Origin: an uncultured Bacteroidia bacterium
Lineage (GTDB): Bacteria; Bacteroidota; Bacteroidia; Bacteroidales; UBA932
Length of the DNA: 64,000 bases
Direction of reading: 5' to 3'
Assembly (NCBI GenBank): GCA_902785575.1
Contig: CACZZF010000001.1
Coordinates: 186,001-250,000, forward strand
The notes below the pieces were generated by a model. The model searched no databases. It was given only the letters and a program-made list of their open reading frames with translations, and was not told where the DNA came from. This document shows positions 18,396-27,227 of this stretch, piece by piece. Position numbers and translations under genes: made by a program. Numbering within the stretch: the first letter of the stretch is position 1; each line of letters starts with the position of its first letter.

Positions 18396-19484
18396 CAGCA
18401 CGTCCGCCACAATGATCATCGGAATGTCCAGGTGGATCGGGACAAAGGGGACGAAATAGTTCTCGGGATTGAGTTTCAGGACATGGGTCCATTTCTGGAG
18501 CCCACAAAGGAATATCGCCACCGCGTTGCCGATCAGCATTCCTTTCAACACTATCACTGAAGCCACCTTCAGGAACACCTTCGCTATAGACCTGTCGGTC
18601 ATACCGAGCGACTTGAGGGTGCCTATAGTAGAGATATTCCGGAACAGCATGATCAGGAGGCCGGAGATCATGTTGAACCCAGCCACAATAGTCATCAGCA
18701 CCAGGATAAACAGCACATTGAAATCGATCAGGTCCAGCCAGTCGAATATCTGGGGATAACGGCTCATCACAGAGGTGGCCACAAGACGTCCGCTATCCTC
18801 AGGACCGTTTTCCATAGCTATCATCCCGATTTTGTCAGACGCCTCACGCATCCCGAAAGAGTTCCTCATAGCCGGCACAAGGGATATCTCAAGAGTCGAG
18901 ACCTCATCCGACGCCCATCCCCCGAGCCGTTGGAGGTCGGCCATGTCGGCGAGGACAACCATGTTATCCGTACCGTCCATGATCCCGTCATATACCCCTG
19001 TCACATTGAAATTGCGGACTTTGACATTCTCACCTATAAAATAGGAGAGCATCTTGTCCCCGACATCGACCCCGATAAGATCCCGCAGCCTTGAAGGGAT
19101 CCGGACACCTAGTTTAACAGTGTCGGCATCACCAGGCTCCCTGGGAACTCCCTTGAACAATACTCCGTGAATATTCTCCCCATTCTTGATGATTCCGGCC
19201 CTGTAGACAGCGGGGACGACCCGTTTAACCTCCGGAAGTGATTCTATATCAGCAATAAAATCAGCTTCCATGGACATCGGCGAGGAATCGTTGATATAGT
19301 TCATGTCCGCCGGGAGAAGCTGGACATCACCGGTGAGGTCGGAAATGCCGTCACGGATCTCCTCACGGAAACCGGAGGAGACCGAGACAGCTATAATCAT
19401 AATCAGGAAGGAGACCGCGATGGACACCATCGCGATCTTCCCTCCGAAACGAAGGCGCCGGGCTATGAAACCGGTCGCTTCCAA
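18309..19484 (-). CDS. FtsX/LolC-type ABC transporter permease, TTG start
   Basis: 391 residues. One transmembrane helix at about 17-38, a large periplasmic domain (about 40-270), then three helices (about 275-385), the layout of LolC/LolE/FtsX permeases; the sequence FIARRLRFGG at the N-terminus is the conserved family opening. These act with an ATPase in lipoprotein release or related export. The start is TTG at 19484: the in-frame stop of the upstream M13 gene lies only 3 nt away and no ATG precedes residue 19, so TTG with translational coupling is the only start that keeps the conserved opening. No ATPase partner is adjacent. Confidence 0.85.
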   Translation of the reverse strand: MEATGFIARRLRFGGKIAMVSIAVSFLIMIIAVSVSSGFREEIRDGISDLTGDVQLLPADMNYINDSSPMSMEADFIADIESLPEVKRVVPAVYRAGIIKNGENIHGVLFKGVPREPGDADTVKLGVRIPSRLRDLIGVDVGDKMLSYFIGENVKVRNFNVTGVYDGIMDGTDNMVVLADMADLQRLGGWASDEVSTLEISLVPAMRNSFGMREASDKIGMIAMENGPEDSGRLVATSVMSRYPQIFDWLDLIDFNVLFILVLMTIVAGFNMISGLLIMLFRNISTIGTLKSLGMTDRSIAKVFLKVASVIVLKGMLIGNAVAIFLCGLQKWTHVLKLNPENYFVPFVPIHLDIPMIIVADVLSFIVIMLLLLIPCLFISRVDPAQTVRAQ

Positions 19485-19487
19485 ATT

Positions 19488-21518
19488 TTACCAGATATGG
19501 ACCCTCTCGCTCTCAGGACGCCACATCGGGTCGCCTTCCTTGATTCCGAAAGCGTCGAAGAAGGACTGGAAGTTCTTAACTGACACATTGACCCTGTTGA
19601 CAGCCAATGAGTGGACATCCTGTCTTGTGCGGCGGGCCTTCTCCTGGTCGGTGATATTCTGGGCCCAGACAGCCGCATAACCAAGGTAGAACCTCTGGTC
19701 CGGAGTGAATCCGTCGATCAGGCCGGGATCCTTGCCGGCGATGGCGTTATGCATGGCGGTGTAGGAGATGCTGAGTCCGCCATGGTCTCCGATATTCTCT
19801 CCGAGGGAGAGCTCACCGTTAGCCATAAGGGCGGGCTGGCCGTCTTTGGCGGGCAGAACCTCAACCGCGCTGAACTGGTCCGCAAGAATCTTTGCCTTCG
19901 CCTTGAACTTGGCGTCATCATCAGCTGTCCACCACCCGGACATGTTACCTTTGCTGTCAAACAGACGACCCTGGTCGTCGAAACCATGTGACATCTCGTG
20001 ACCTATCACGACACCGATGCCACCATAGTTGACCGCATCGTCAGCATCCGGGTTGAAGAACGGAGGCTGGAGAATAGCGGCAGGGAAGCAGATCTCGTTG
20101 GTGCTGGGATTGTAATAAGCGTTGACAGTCTGCGGAGACATTCCCCACTCGGTCCTGTCGGTGGGTTTGCCAAGTTTCGAAAGATTGTCAGCGACACTCC
20201 ACTTCCTCGCGGCGAGCAGGTTCTCACAATAGCTCTTTTCAGGGTCGATATCGAGAGTGGAATAGTCCTTCCACACATCCGGATAACCGATCTTGACAAT
20301 GAAATTATTGAGCTTCTCATGAGCCTTGGCCTTGGTCTCGTCACCCATCCAGTCCAGCTGGTCGATGTGCTGGTGGAATGCTTCCTTGAGGTTGTCAACC
20401 AAGGTTATCATCTTCTCCTTGGATGAGGCAGGGAAATACCTGTCGACGTACATCTTACCAACCGCCTGGCCGAGGATGCCGTTAGGAACCTGCATAGCCC
20501 TCTTCCAACGAGGTTTGGGCTCCTTGATGCCGGACATCTGGGTGCTGAAGAAGTCGAAGTAAGCGGCATAGAAGTCATCGCTCAAGGAACTGGAAGCTCC
20601 GCTGATGACCCTGGCGGCAATATAGTCTTTCAATATGTCGAGATCCTCATTGGCGAAATATACTCCGAACTTCTCGAAGAAGTCAGGCTCACCGACGATG
20701 ACTTTGGGCTGGGCGGGAATTCCCCTGGCGGTCAAGTAGGCGTTCCAATCAAATCCAGGGAAGCTGGAAGCCAATGTCTCAGAGCTATATACATTGTACT
20801 GAGCCTCGACGTCCCTTTCCTTGATGCTGTCCCATGAGTTCTCGGCGAGGACATCCTCGACAGCCAGGGCGTTGGCCGCGGCTTTGGCGGGATCCTCGAT
20901 ACCGGCAAGAGCGAAGACCTTCTCGAGGAATGCCTTATAGCCTTGCTTCAAGGCGGCGTTCTCAGGTTTCAGATAATAATCCCTGTCCCCGATTCCGAGC
21001 CCGCTTTGGCTGAAATAAAGGATCTGGCTGTCGCTGTCGACCATATCGGAACTGACATAGGCTCCGAAGAAACCGCCCTGGCCGCAGTTGTGCATCTGGG
21101 CAACAATATCGACAAGGCCAGCCTTGTCCTTGACAGCGTAAATCTGATCCAAATATGCCTTGATCGGAGCCGCACCTTCCTGGTTAAGCCTCACGGAATC
21201 AAGACCTTGCTTGTAAAGGTCTGAAATCTTCTGCTCCACGCTGCCCCTCTCGGCTTTCATGGAGGTCATTCCCTGGAACATCTCGTTGAGCCTTTCGACA
21301 TTCAACTCGCTCAGCATGTCGAATGAGCCGAAACGGGCATATTCGGGCTTCAGGGGGTTCTTCTTCTGCCAACCGCCGGTGGCGTACTGATAGAAATCAA
21401 CCGCCGGGGAAACAGAGGTGTCAAAGTTTGTCAAGTCAATAGCCGGCACCTTGGCCTGCTTGGGACCACATGCGGCGAACGCTATTGTCGCTGCCATCAT
21501 AAATATGAGTTTTTTCAT
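19488..21518 (-). CDS. M13 family metallopeptidase (neprilysin/PepO-like), lipoprotein
   Basis: 676 residues, the usual family length. Lipoprotein signal ends at Cys17 (AFAAC). The N-terminal M13 domain spans about 35-410 and the C-terminal zinc peptidase domain about 460-676. The zinc motif HEMSH is at 507-511 (VIGHEMSHGFDD), the third ligand in GENIGDHGG, and the C-terminus ends with the conserved VHIW-type tryptophan. It degrades oligopeptides in the periplasm or at the surface. The ATG at 21518 is chosen because the signal peptide starts there; the longer open frame to 22007 crosses the divergent transporter gene. Confidence 0.93.
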   Translation of the reverse strand: MKKLIFMMAATIAFAACGPKQAKVPAIDLTNFDTSVSPAVDFYQYATGGWQKKNPLKPEYARFGSFDMLSELNVERLNEMFQGMTSMKAERGSVEQKISDLYKQGLDSVRLNQEGAAPIKAYLDQIYAVKDKAGLVDIVAQMHNCGQGGFFGAYVSSDMVDSDSQILYFSQSGLGIGDRDYYLKPENAALKQGYKAFLEKVFALAGIEDPAKAAANALAVEDVLAENSWDSIKERDVEAQYNVYSSETLASSFPGFDWNAYLTARGIPAQPKVIVGEPDFFEKFGVYFANEDLDILKDYIAARVISGASSSLSDDFYAAYFDFFSTQMSGIKEPKPRWKRAMQVPNGILGQAVGKMYVDRYFPASSKEKMITLVDNLKEAFHQHIDQLDWMGDETKAKAHEKLNNFIVKIGYPDVWKDYSTLDIDPEKSYCENLLAARKWSVADNLSKLGKPTDRTEWGMSPQTVNAYYNPSTNEICFPAAILQPPFFNPDADDAVNYGGIGVVIGHEMSHGFDDQGRLFDSKGNMSGWWTADDDAKFKAKAKILADQFSAVEVLPAKDGQPALMANGELSLGENIGDHGGLSISYTAMHNAIAGKDPGLIDGFTPDQRFYLGYAAVWAQNITDQEKARRTRQDVHSLAVNRVNVSVKNFQSFFDAFGIKEGDPMWRPESERVHIW

Positions 21519-21553
21519 CTGATGAAATAAATAATATTCAAAACACCGAATTA

Positions 21554-21561
21554 CAAAGTTA
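21554..21561 (-). promoter_or_regulatory. -7 element TAACTTTG for the M13 peptidase gene
   Basis: Minus-strand TAACTTTG, 35 nt before the ATG at 21518, matches the Bacteroidota -7 consensus. A properly spaced -33 TTTG is not visible, so support is partial. Confidence 0.42.
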
Positions 21562-21600
21562 TCAATTATTTCGCGATATTTGCACCTCAAAATCGAATAC

Positions 21601-22596
21601 ATGTCGAGAATAATCGAATTCATAAAGGACTGGATGCTTCCCATCGCTATTGTCGCAGGGATAACAATCTGTCTGGTTCTGCACCTTATATCCCCACTCG
21701 CGGAATTCGCCGAGCCCGCGTTCTCGAAATTCGCTAAGGATGTCCAGCCTGTCATGGTGGCAATTATGCTGTTCCTGCAGTTCAATAAGGTATCCCCTAA
21801 GGATTTGCGGTTCAGGAAATGGCATTCCCTCGTCCTCTCCTTCCAGATGGGCGCTTTTGTCGCACTCTCCCTCTTGGCCATGACTCTGCCTGCCGGAGAG
21901 ATCCGGATCCTCGTGGAATGCGCGATGCTTTGCTTCATCTGCCCTACAGCCGCGGCTGCCGGAGTAATTACCGACAAACTTGGCGGAAGCCTCTCTGATA
22001 CCGTCACTTACGTAGTTATTATCAATATCATGGCCGCACTGGTCATCCCGCTGATAATCCCGATGGTCCATCCGGTTGAGGGGGTTTCTTTCCTGACCAG
22101 ATTCGCGTCGATTTGCGCCAAGGTCTTCCCTTTGCTGGTGTTTCCCTTGCTGCTGGCCTGGTTAGTACGCTACACCATGAAGAAACTTCATGAGAAACTT
22201 GTCGGAATCGCCGGCTGGGCTTTCTATATCTGGGGATTCACCCTTTGCCTGTCCATATATCTGGCTACCAAGGCCCTGTTAGGCAGCGGTATTTCCATAT
22301 GGGCCGCCATTATGATCTGTGTCGTCTCTCTCCTCTGCACCCTGATCCAGTTTGTTCTGGGCAGGAGAATAGGCAGACGGACTTGCGTTGACGAAAGTGA
22401 GGCCATCAAGAAATCGGACTCTATCACAGCAGGCCAGGCGTTCGGCCAAAAGAACAACGGCTTCCTGATTTGGCTGGGGTACACATGGATGACTCCGGTC
22501 ACATCGGTAGCGGGAGGCCTCTACAGCATCTGGCAGAACCTTGTCAACTCCTGGGAACTCTACGAACAACGGCACCATAATGAGAAAGTCTCGTAA
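21601..22596 (+). CDS. Bile acid:sodium symporter (BASS) family transporter
   Basis: 331 residues with about nine to ten hydrophobic helices and no signal peptide. The signature CPTAAAAGVITDKLGGS lies in the middle and a conserved C-terminal block (GQKNNGFLIWLGYTWM, then TSVAGGLYSIWQN) matches a BASS-like branch frequent in Bacteroidales. The family moves bile acids or other organic anions with sodium; the substrate here is unknown. ATG at 21601 is used; an upstream in-frame TTG at 21580 adds polar residues only. The divergent spacer to the M13 gene is 82 nt, and GATATTTG just upstream of the start may be a -7 element. The end overlaps the next gene by 17 nt. Confidence 0.82.
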   Translation: MSRIIEFIKDWMLPIAIVAGITICLVLHLISPLAEFAEPAFSKFAKDVQPVMVAIMLFLQFNKVSPKDLRFRKWHSLVLSFQMGAFVALSLLAMTLPAGEIRILVECAMLCFICPTAAAAGVITDKLGGSLSDTVTYVVIINIMAALVIPLIIPMVHPVEGVSFLTRFASICAKVFPLLVFPLLLAWLVRYTMKKLHEKLVGIAGWAFYIWGFTLCLSIYLATKALLGSGISIWAAIMICVVSLLCTLIQFVLGRRIGRRTCVDESEAIKKSDSITAGQAFGQKNNGFLIWLGYTWMTPVTSVAGGLYSIWQNLVNSWELYEQRHHNEKVS

Positions 22597-24445
22597 TACG
22601 GCCATATTCATAACGTTAGCCACTATCTTTTTAGCGACCGCGCTGCAAGCGCAGGAGATGCCTAAAATGGTCACCATCCCACCTGGCACCTTCATGATGG
22701 GCAGCGATCGGGGCGGCAACGACGCTGATGAGTCTCCGGTCCACGAGGTGACGATATCCAGAGTGTTCAGGATGAGCGAGACGGAAATCACCAACCTCCA
22801 ATATGAACAGTTCAAGCCCGAGCATAAGGCCATGAGGGGTAAAAGCGGGTTCTCCTCTGGAGATGATGAGGCCGTGATATTCGTGTCATTCGATGATGCC
22901 CTGGCCTATTGCGCTTGGCTCTCCGGGAAAACCGGAAGGAATTACCGGCTCCCGAGCGAGGCCGAGTGGGAATATGCATGCAGGGCAGGGACCACAACCC
23001 GGTTTTACACCGGGGAGAATCTTCCGGAAGACATGCTCAAGAACCAAAAGACTGAGAGAGAGCTGGTTCCGGTCTCACTTGAGACAATTTACGGGCAGCC
23101 GAATCCATTCGGTCTGTATGGGATGCACGGGAATGTCGAGGAGTGGTGCTTGGACTGGTACGGGGAGTATCCCGAAAAGCCTGTGAAAGACCCTGGAGGA
23201 CCTTCCAATGGCCTGTACAAGGTGACCAGAGGCGGGAGCCATAACACTCCTGTCGAGTTCCTCCGCAGCGCCTCCCGCTCCGCGGCGATGCCGGGAGACA
23301 AACATAACCAGATCGGTTTCAGGGTAGTCGAGGCGGACTACGTTCCCAAGACCTATAAGATTAAAGATATCAAGCCTTTGAACAGCCTCAAAATAAAACG
23401 TGGAAAAGCCAGATGGGGAAATCCATCCGACAAGCCTCTATGGCTGGACCCGATTCCCTTTGTCATTCCACCAACCGACGGCACTCCTTTCTACAGTCAT
23501 AATCACCAACCAGCTATCACATGGTGCGAGAATGGAGACCTGCTGGCGATATGGTTCTCAACCGATGCTGAGAGCGGAAGGGAAATGGTTGTCCTCGGAT
23601 CCAGGTTCTGCGAAGGGGCAAAGGAATGGGAGCCGGCATCGATGTTTTTCAAAGTTCCTGACAGGAATATGACCGGTAGTTCCCTACTGACTCTCAAAGA
23701 TGGGACTATTCTCCATGTGAATGGGGTCGGGGACTCCGGAGACTGGAAGAGGCTCGCGATGGTCGTGAGATCCAGTCTTGACAATGGAAAGACCTGGTCA
23801 GATCCTATCCTTGCAGAGGCGGAACATGCTGTGAGGCATCAGGTTATCGCTGGTCCGATAATCTGTTCAGACGGCACGATCATCCAGTGCTGTGATGCCG
23901 GTCCAGGAGGTGATGACGGGACGTCTATCCACTTGAGCCGGGACAACGGGGCAACTTGGGAAGACACCGGGGCGACAATTCCAGGAATCCATGCCGGAAT
24001 AGTTGAGCTTAAGGATGGACGTCTGATGGCTTTCGGTCGGGGCAATTCGATTGATGGGAAGATGCCGGTCAGTTATTCTACTGATAAAGGATACACATGG
24101 ACAAGCCGAGCCAGTGGTTTTCCCCTTATCGGAAGCGGTCAGAGGCTGGTGCTGAAAAGACTCCTTGAAGGTCCGATCATGTTGGCCACCTTCACGGATA
24201 AGGGCATGACTATATTCTTGTCTTACGATGAGGGCGAGACTTGGTCTGATGGGAAACTTCTGACTGACGGCTCGGGTAAAACCATCGCTGGAGGCGCATG
24301 GACCGGAGATTTCACCATGGATGCGGCACACGCCGAACCCAAAGGCTATTTCGCCTGCACCCAGACCCCTGACGGAATCATCCACCTCATCTCCAGCCGC
24401 CTCCACTACCGCTTCAACCTTCCCTGGCTGCTTTCATCCCGTTAA
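22580..24445 (+). CDS. Secreted fusion of FGE/SUMF1-like domain and Asp-box (sialidase-like) beta-propeller
   Basis: 621 residues. A signal peptide (1-25, ending LQAQ) precedes an FGE-sulfatase-type domain (about 28-240: VTIPPGTFMMGS, NYRLPSEAEWEYACRAG, GMHGNVEEWCLDW, TRGGSHNTP). The cysteine pair that formylglycine-generating enzymes carry after RGGS (217-220) is absent, so this domain is probably a binding module. Residues about 270-615 contain four Asp boxes (starting at about 399, 453, 500 and 548; pattern SxDxGxTW), typical of six-bladed sialidase-fold propellers. No clear FRIP motif is seen, so sialidase activity is not established. ATG at 22580 begins the signal peptide and lies inside the end of the transporter gene. 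Confidence 0.8.
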   Translation: MRKSRNTAIFITLATIFLATALQAQEMPKMVTIPPGTFMMGSDRGGNDADESPVHEVTISRVFRMSETEITNLQYEQFKPEHKAMRGKSGFSSGDDEAVIFVSFDDALAYCAWLSGKTGRNYRLPSEAEWEYACRAGTTTRFYTGENLPEDMLKNQKTERELVPVSLETIYGQPNPFGLYGMHGNVEEWCLDWYGEYPEKPVKDPGGPSNGLYKVTRGGSHNTPVEFLRSASRSAAMPGDKHNQIGFRVVEADYVPKTYKIKDIKPLNSLKIKRGKARWGNPSDKPLWLDPIPFVIPPTDGTPFYSHNHQPAITWCENGDLLAIWFSTDAESGREMVVLGSRFCEGAKEWEPASMFFKVPDRNMTGSSLLTLKDGTILHVNGVGDSGDWKRLAMVVRSSLDNGKTWSDPILAEAEHAVRHQVIAGPIICSDGTIIQCCDAGPGGDDGTSIHLSRDNGATWEDTGATIPGIHAGIVELKDGRLMAFGRGNSIDGKMPVSYSTDKGYTWTSRASGFPLIGSGQRLVLKRLLEGPIMLATFTDKGMTIFLSYDEGETWSDGKLLTDGSGKTIAGGAWTGDFTMDAAHAEPKGYFACTQTPDGIIHLISSRLHYRFNLPWLLSSR

Positions 24446-25362
24446 AGCACGGAGAGGCGGGCCTGGGATGCGGCTTTCTCGGTCTCGTCAGGCGTGACCC
24501 GGATCAGCATCGGAAGATACTTCTTCTCCAATTTCACATCCTTGCTGTTCCTCGCCAACAAAACGCAATTCTTGATCGTAGCGTAATCGTCCGGATGCTT
24601 TTTCAAGACCTTGTTATACATTTTCAAGGCAGCCTTGTTATCCTTCTTATAAACAAGGTAATAAGACCCGATGTTGGTCATGTACTGCGCGGCATCCGGA
24701 TAGTAGGCCAGCATCTTCTCAGAGAGTTCCTTGAACGCCTCATAAGAGGTGGGAGTACCGATCTGATAGAAAGCGAAACAGCAATCCTGCATCACAGCCG
24801 GGAACAGATCCTTGTCTGACACCAACCCCGGATATTCCCAGGTCGGATGACTATGGCCATCATAATCAATCAGGGCCTTTAGGCTGGAAAGAGCCATGTC
24901 CGGACTGTCCTTCTCATAATCCAGAAGGGCGGAAATCTTGTATATCCTTAAATCCAGGCGGTTCTGATTGAGCTCAATCGCCTTGTCCAGCGCCTGGGTT
25001 CCCTTTCCGAACAGCTCGTCATCAAAACTCGACACCAGGAAATAGTTGACATCATTGCCCAAGGAGTCTTTCAGCGTCAGGGACGGAGCGACACCAAGAT
25101 ACCTGTTTCCACTCTTCACCTCGAGCTTCTCTGAACGGCTCTTATTAAAATAATAGGAGAACTGTCCCAAAAGCATATCGGTGTCATCCGGATAGTCCTT
25201 CTCCCATCTCTGAAGCAGGGTCTCAATCCCTACTCCAGCGGCTCCCAGCTTGGATACCAACAAGTTGTAGCGCTCTGAATACTCTTCCCTTGTGGGCTTT
25301 GTCTGGGCAGAGAGCGGCAGCAGGGCAACAACGGCCACTATCGCCAAAATGATTCTTTTCAT
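24442..25362 (-). CDS. Periplasmic TPR-repeat protein
   Basis: 306 residues. Signal peptide at 1-19 (ILAIVAVVALLPLSAQ). The rest is helical with tetratricopeptide repeats, clearest at the C-terminal end (PDAAQYMTNIGSYYLVYKKD, then AALKMYNKVLKKHPDDYAT). Function unknown; probably protein-protein contacts in the periplasm. ATG at 25362 starts the signal; an ATG two codons upstream (25368) overlaps the rsmF stop and may equally serve. It ends in a 4-nt convergent overlap (shared TTAA at 24442-24445) with the FGE-like gene. Confidence 0.78.
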   Translation of the reverse strand: MKRIILAIVAVVALLPLSAQTKPTREEYSERYNLLVSKLGAAGVGIETLLQRWEKDYPDDTDMLLGQFSYYFNKSRSEKLEVKSGNRYLGVAPSLTLKDSLGNDVNYFLVSSFDDELFGKGTQALDKAIELNQNRLDLRIYKISALLDYEKDSPDMALSSLKALIDYDGHSHPTWEYPGLVSDKDLFPAVMQDCCFAFYQIGTPTSYEAFKELSEKMLAYYPDAAQYMTNIGSYYLVYKKDNKAALKMYNKVLKKHPDDYATIKNCVLLARNSKDVKLEKKYLPMLIRVTPDETEKAASQARLSVL

Positions 25363-25364
25363 AT

Positions 25365-26723
25365 TCATAAATCTATTCTTATCCTTCTGTTTTGCGGGTG
25401 GAGGTTGTTCCACCTCTTCCCTATATTTTTCACAAATCCAAAGGGATGACCCTCGAAACAAACCATCAAAAAACCATCAGGTTGTCCTTCAACGAATATG
25501 CCGTCCCTGTGAAGGAAGCGCAAAGCGGTGTCCCAGTCCAGTTCGACTGCCGGGTACTTGTCCAGCGGCGGATCGATGCTGAGAGCCCAGTCGGCGGAGG
25601 GAATGAAATCACGACCTTTAGTGACTCCTTTCTCAAGTCCGTTCCGGATCGGTCTCAGAACCTCAACGCCATTTTTCGTGGCGCCTGCGGGAGCTGTTTT
25701 ACGGAGTATTGAGACGAACTGTCCCTCCCCTCGCACAAATCCCGGGACCAGGAGTCCACCTGTTCGTGCCTGAATCACGCCAGGGAGGCTTGAATATTCA
25801 TAATCAACTACTTCCGCTCCTAATTCAGAAGCTGTCCATTCAACATTAGAATCATTTTCAGCCTCCTCGAATGTGCAAGTGGAGTAGATCAAGAGACCAT
25901 TTTGCCGGAGAGATGGCCATGCGTCGGCCAAGATTCTCTTCTGCCGGGCGGCACAAAGTTCCACAGCCTCCGGGGACCAGTCCTCGACCGCCTTTGGATC
26001 CTTACGGAACATTCCCTCACCGGAGCAAGGAGCATCCACGACCAACACATCAAAAAAGCCTTCAAGCTTTGAAAACGCCTTAGGATCGCAGGAGGTGACG
26101 ATGACATTCGGATCACCCCAGATGGCGACGTTGTCCGCGAGAACCGAGGCCCTGTTACGCATCACCTCATTGGCGACCAGCTGGAAACCATCTCCGAAAC
26201 GTTCCCGCAGTGAAACGGCCAAATCCGTGGTCTTGCCTCCCGGAGCGGCGCATAGGTCCAGAACCCGCACCGGCCTTCCAAGGCCCTCGAAATCATCGAG
26301 ATGCTCCCTGAAAATATGACCGACAACCATCGCCGAAGAGTCCTGGACATAGTAGCATCCGGCATGGAACAAAGGATCCATCACAAACCTCGGCCGCTCC
26401 GGGAGCATCATCCCATACTCACACCACGGCACCCGATTGCCCGGCTCGTCGGACCAGAAGGGCTTAGGGAGCGCAACCCATGCCACCCTCGGCACTGTAA
26501 GAGGGGGGACCGGAGCTTCGCTTTGCGAAGCGAGCGGTGGGGCCGAGCGGAGCGAGGCGGTTGAGCCCCTAAGGCCCTTCTGGTCGGACCTGAACTTAAA
26601 GGGGTTGAGGCGGATCGAGACGGAAGGGGGAAGGGAAAGGGCGTCAAAGGCGACCTGGGCCCTCTCCGGCCCGACCGCCCTTGAAAGGATGTCCATCAAG
26701 ACCCTGTCCTCGATCCCTTCCAT
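25365..26723 (-). CDS. RsmF-type 16S rRNA m5C methyltransferase with an in-frame repeat insertion
   Basis: 452 residues of the NOL1/NOP2/Sun family. Motifs: SIRLNP (36-41), DPLFHAGCYYVQ (116-127), SAM-binding LDLCAAPGGKT (155-165), catalytic DAPCSG with Cys233 and STCTF with Cys283, then the RsmF C-terminal extension. It methylates cytosine in 16S rRNA. Residues about 46-90, between SIRLNPFK and VPWCEYG, are a Ser/Ala/Pro-rich insertion not expected in the family; they are encoded by a 135-bp palindromic element flanked by an 8-bp direct repeat. Removal would restore the usual spacing and keep the frame. Start at ATG 26723, 6 nt after the SRPBCC stop. Confidence 0.9.
   Translation of the reverse strand: MEGIEDRVLMDILSRAVGPERAQVAFDALSLPPSVSIRLNPFKFRSDQKGLRGSTASLRSAPPLASQSEAPVPPLTVPRVAWVALPKPFWSDEPGNRVPWCEYGMMLPERPRFVMDPLFHAGCYYVQDSSAMVVGHIFREHLDDFEGLGRPVRVLDLCAAPGGKTTDLAVSLRERFGDGFQLVANEVMRNRASVLADNVAIWGDPNVIVTSCDPKAFSKLEGFFDVLVVDAPCSGEGMFRKDPKAVEDWSPEAVELCAARQKRILADAWPSLRQNGLLIYSTCTFEEAENDSNVEWTASELGAEVVDYEYSSLPGVIQARTGGLLVPGFVRGEGQFVSILRKTAPAGATKNGVEVLRPIRNGLEKGVTKGRDFIPSADWALSIDPPLDKYPAVELDWDTALRFLHRDGIFVEGQPDGFLMVCFEGHPFGFVKNIGKRWNNLHPQNRRIRIDL
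26448..26590. repeat. Palindromic element inserted in frame in rsmF
   Basis: Direct repeats GTCGGACC at 26448-26455 and 26583-26590 are exactly 135 bp apart. Just inside are imperfect terminal inverted repeats, about 22 nt each (26451-26470 and 26567-26588, one bulged G and few mismatches). An internal hairpin CTTCGCTTTGCGAAG lies at 26515-26529. The layout (short repeat flanks, terminal inverted repeats, no coding of its own) is that of a MITE or Rickettsia-like palindromic element. The mobile origin is inferred. Confidence 0.72.
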
Positions 26724-26729
26724 CAGCCT

Positions 26730-27215
26730 CTACGCCTGCCCCTGCCTCTTGGCAAGCTCCTCCTGCATCTTACGCATGGTCTCCTCGTCAACCCCCTCAG
26801 GCATCCTGCCCTCGGAAACCGACACAAGACCATCCACGACCCTGTCCAGCGCCTCCTTGATCTTTCCGGAAAGCATCATCTTCATCATGAGATTGAGGTC
26901 GGCGTGGAACTCAACATGGAAATCCGTCTTTTGGGAGCCGTCAGGAACGGCATCGAAATGTAGCGAGCCACCGAAACTGAACGGTGCCCCGTTGTCGATG
27001 AACTGGATCAGCGAATAAGGGATCCTGTCCCTGACCATGATCCCTATCTTGAATCCCTGGATGGTGGCGGTGATGGTGTCATAGTCAGCCTCGACTCCCT
27101 GCCTCTTGTCCTCAGGGAGCATCTGGACGAAGTTCCTCATATCGACAAAGGCCATGTAAAGCTCAAAAGGGGATTTTGAGACTATCCCGTGCTTGCTTTT
27201 TATCTCTGTGTTCAT
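26730..27215 (-). CDS. SRPBCC-fold protein
   Basis: 161 residues, no signal peptide. The pattern SKHGIVSKSPFELYMAFVDM, a central set of beta strands with FSFGGSLHFD and DFHVEFHADLN, and a long C-terminal helix fits the START/polyketide-cyclase-like SRPBCC fold that binds hydrophobic ligands. A C-terminal Glu/Gln/Lys-rich helix follows (about 125-161). Function unknown. It lies between pyrE (12 nt upstream) and rsmF (6 nt downstream) in one direction, so it is probably co-transcribed with both. Confidence 0.7.
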   Translation of the reverse strand: MNTEIKSKHGIVSKSPFELYMAFVDMRNFVQMLPEDKRQGVEADYDTITATIQGFKIGIMVRDRIPYSLIQFIDNGAPFSFGGSLHFDAVPDGSQKTDFHVEFHADLNLMMKMMLSGKIKEALDRVVDGLVSVSEGRMPEGVDEETMRKMQEELAKRQGQA

Positions 27216-27227
27216 ATTCCTTAATTA

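Noticed and set aside
21519..22007. N-terminal extension of the M13 peptidase
   Set aside because: The lipoprotein signal begins at 21518 and the extension is antisense to the BASS transporter gene.
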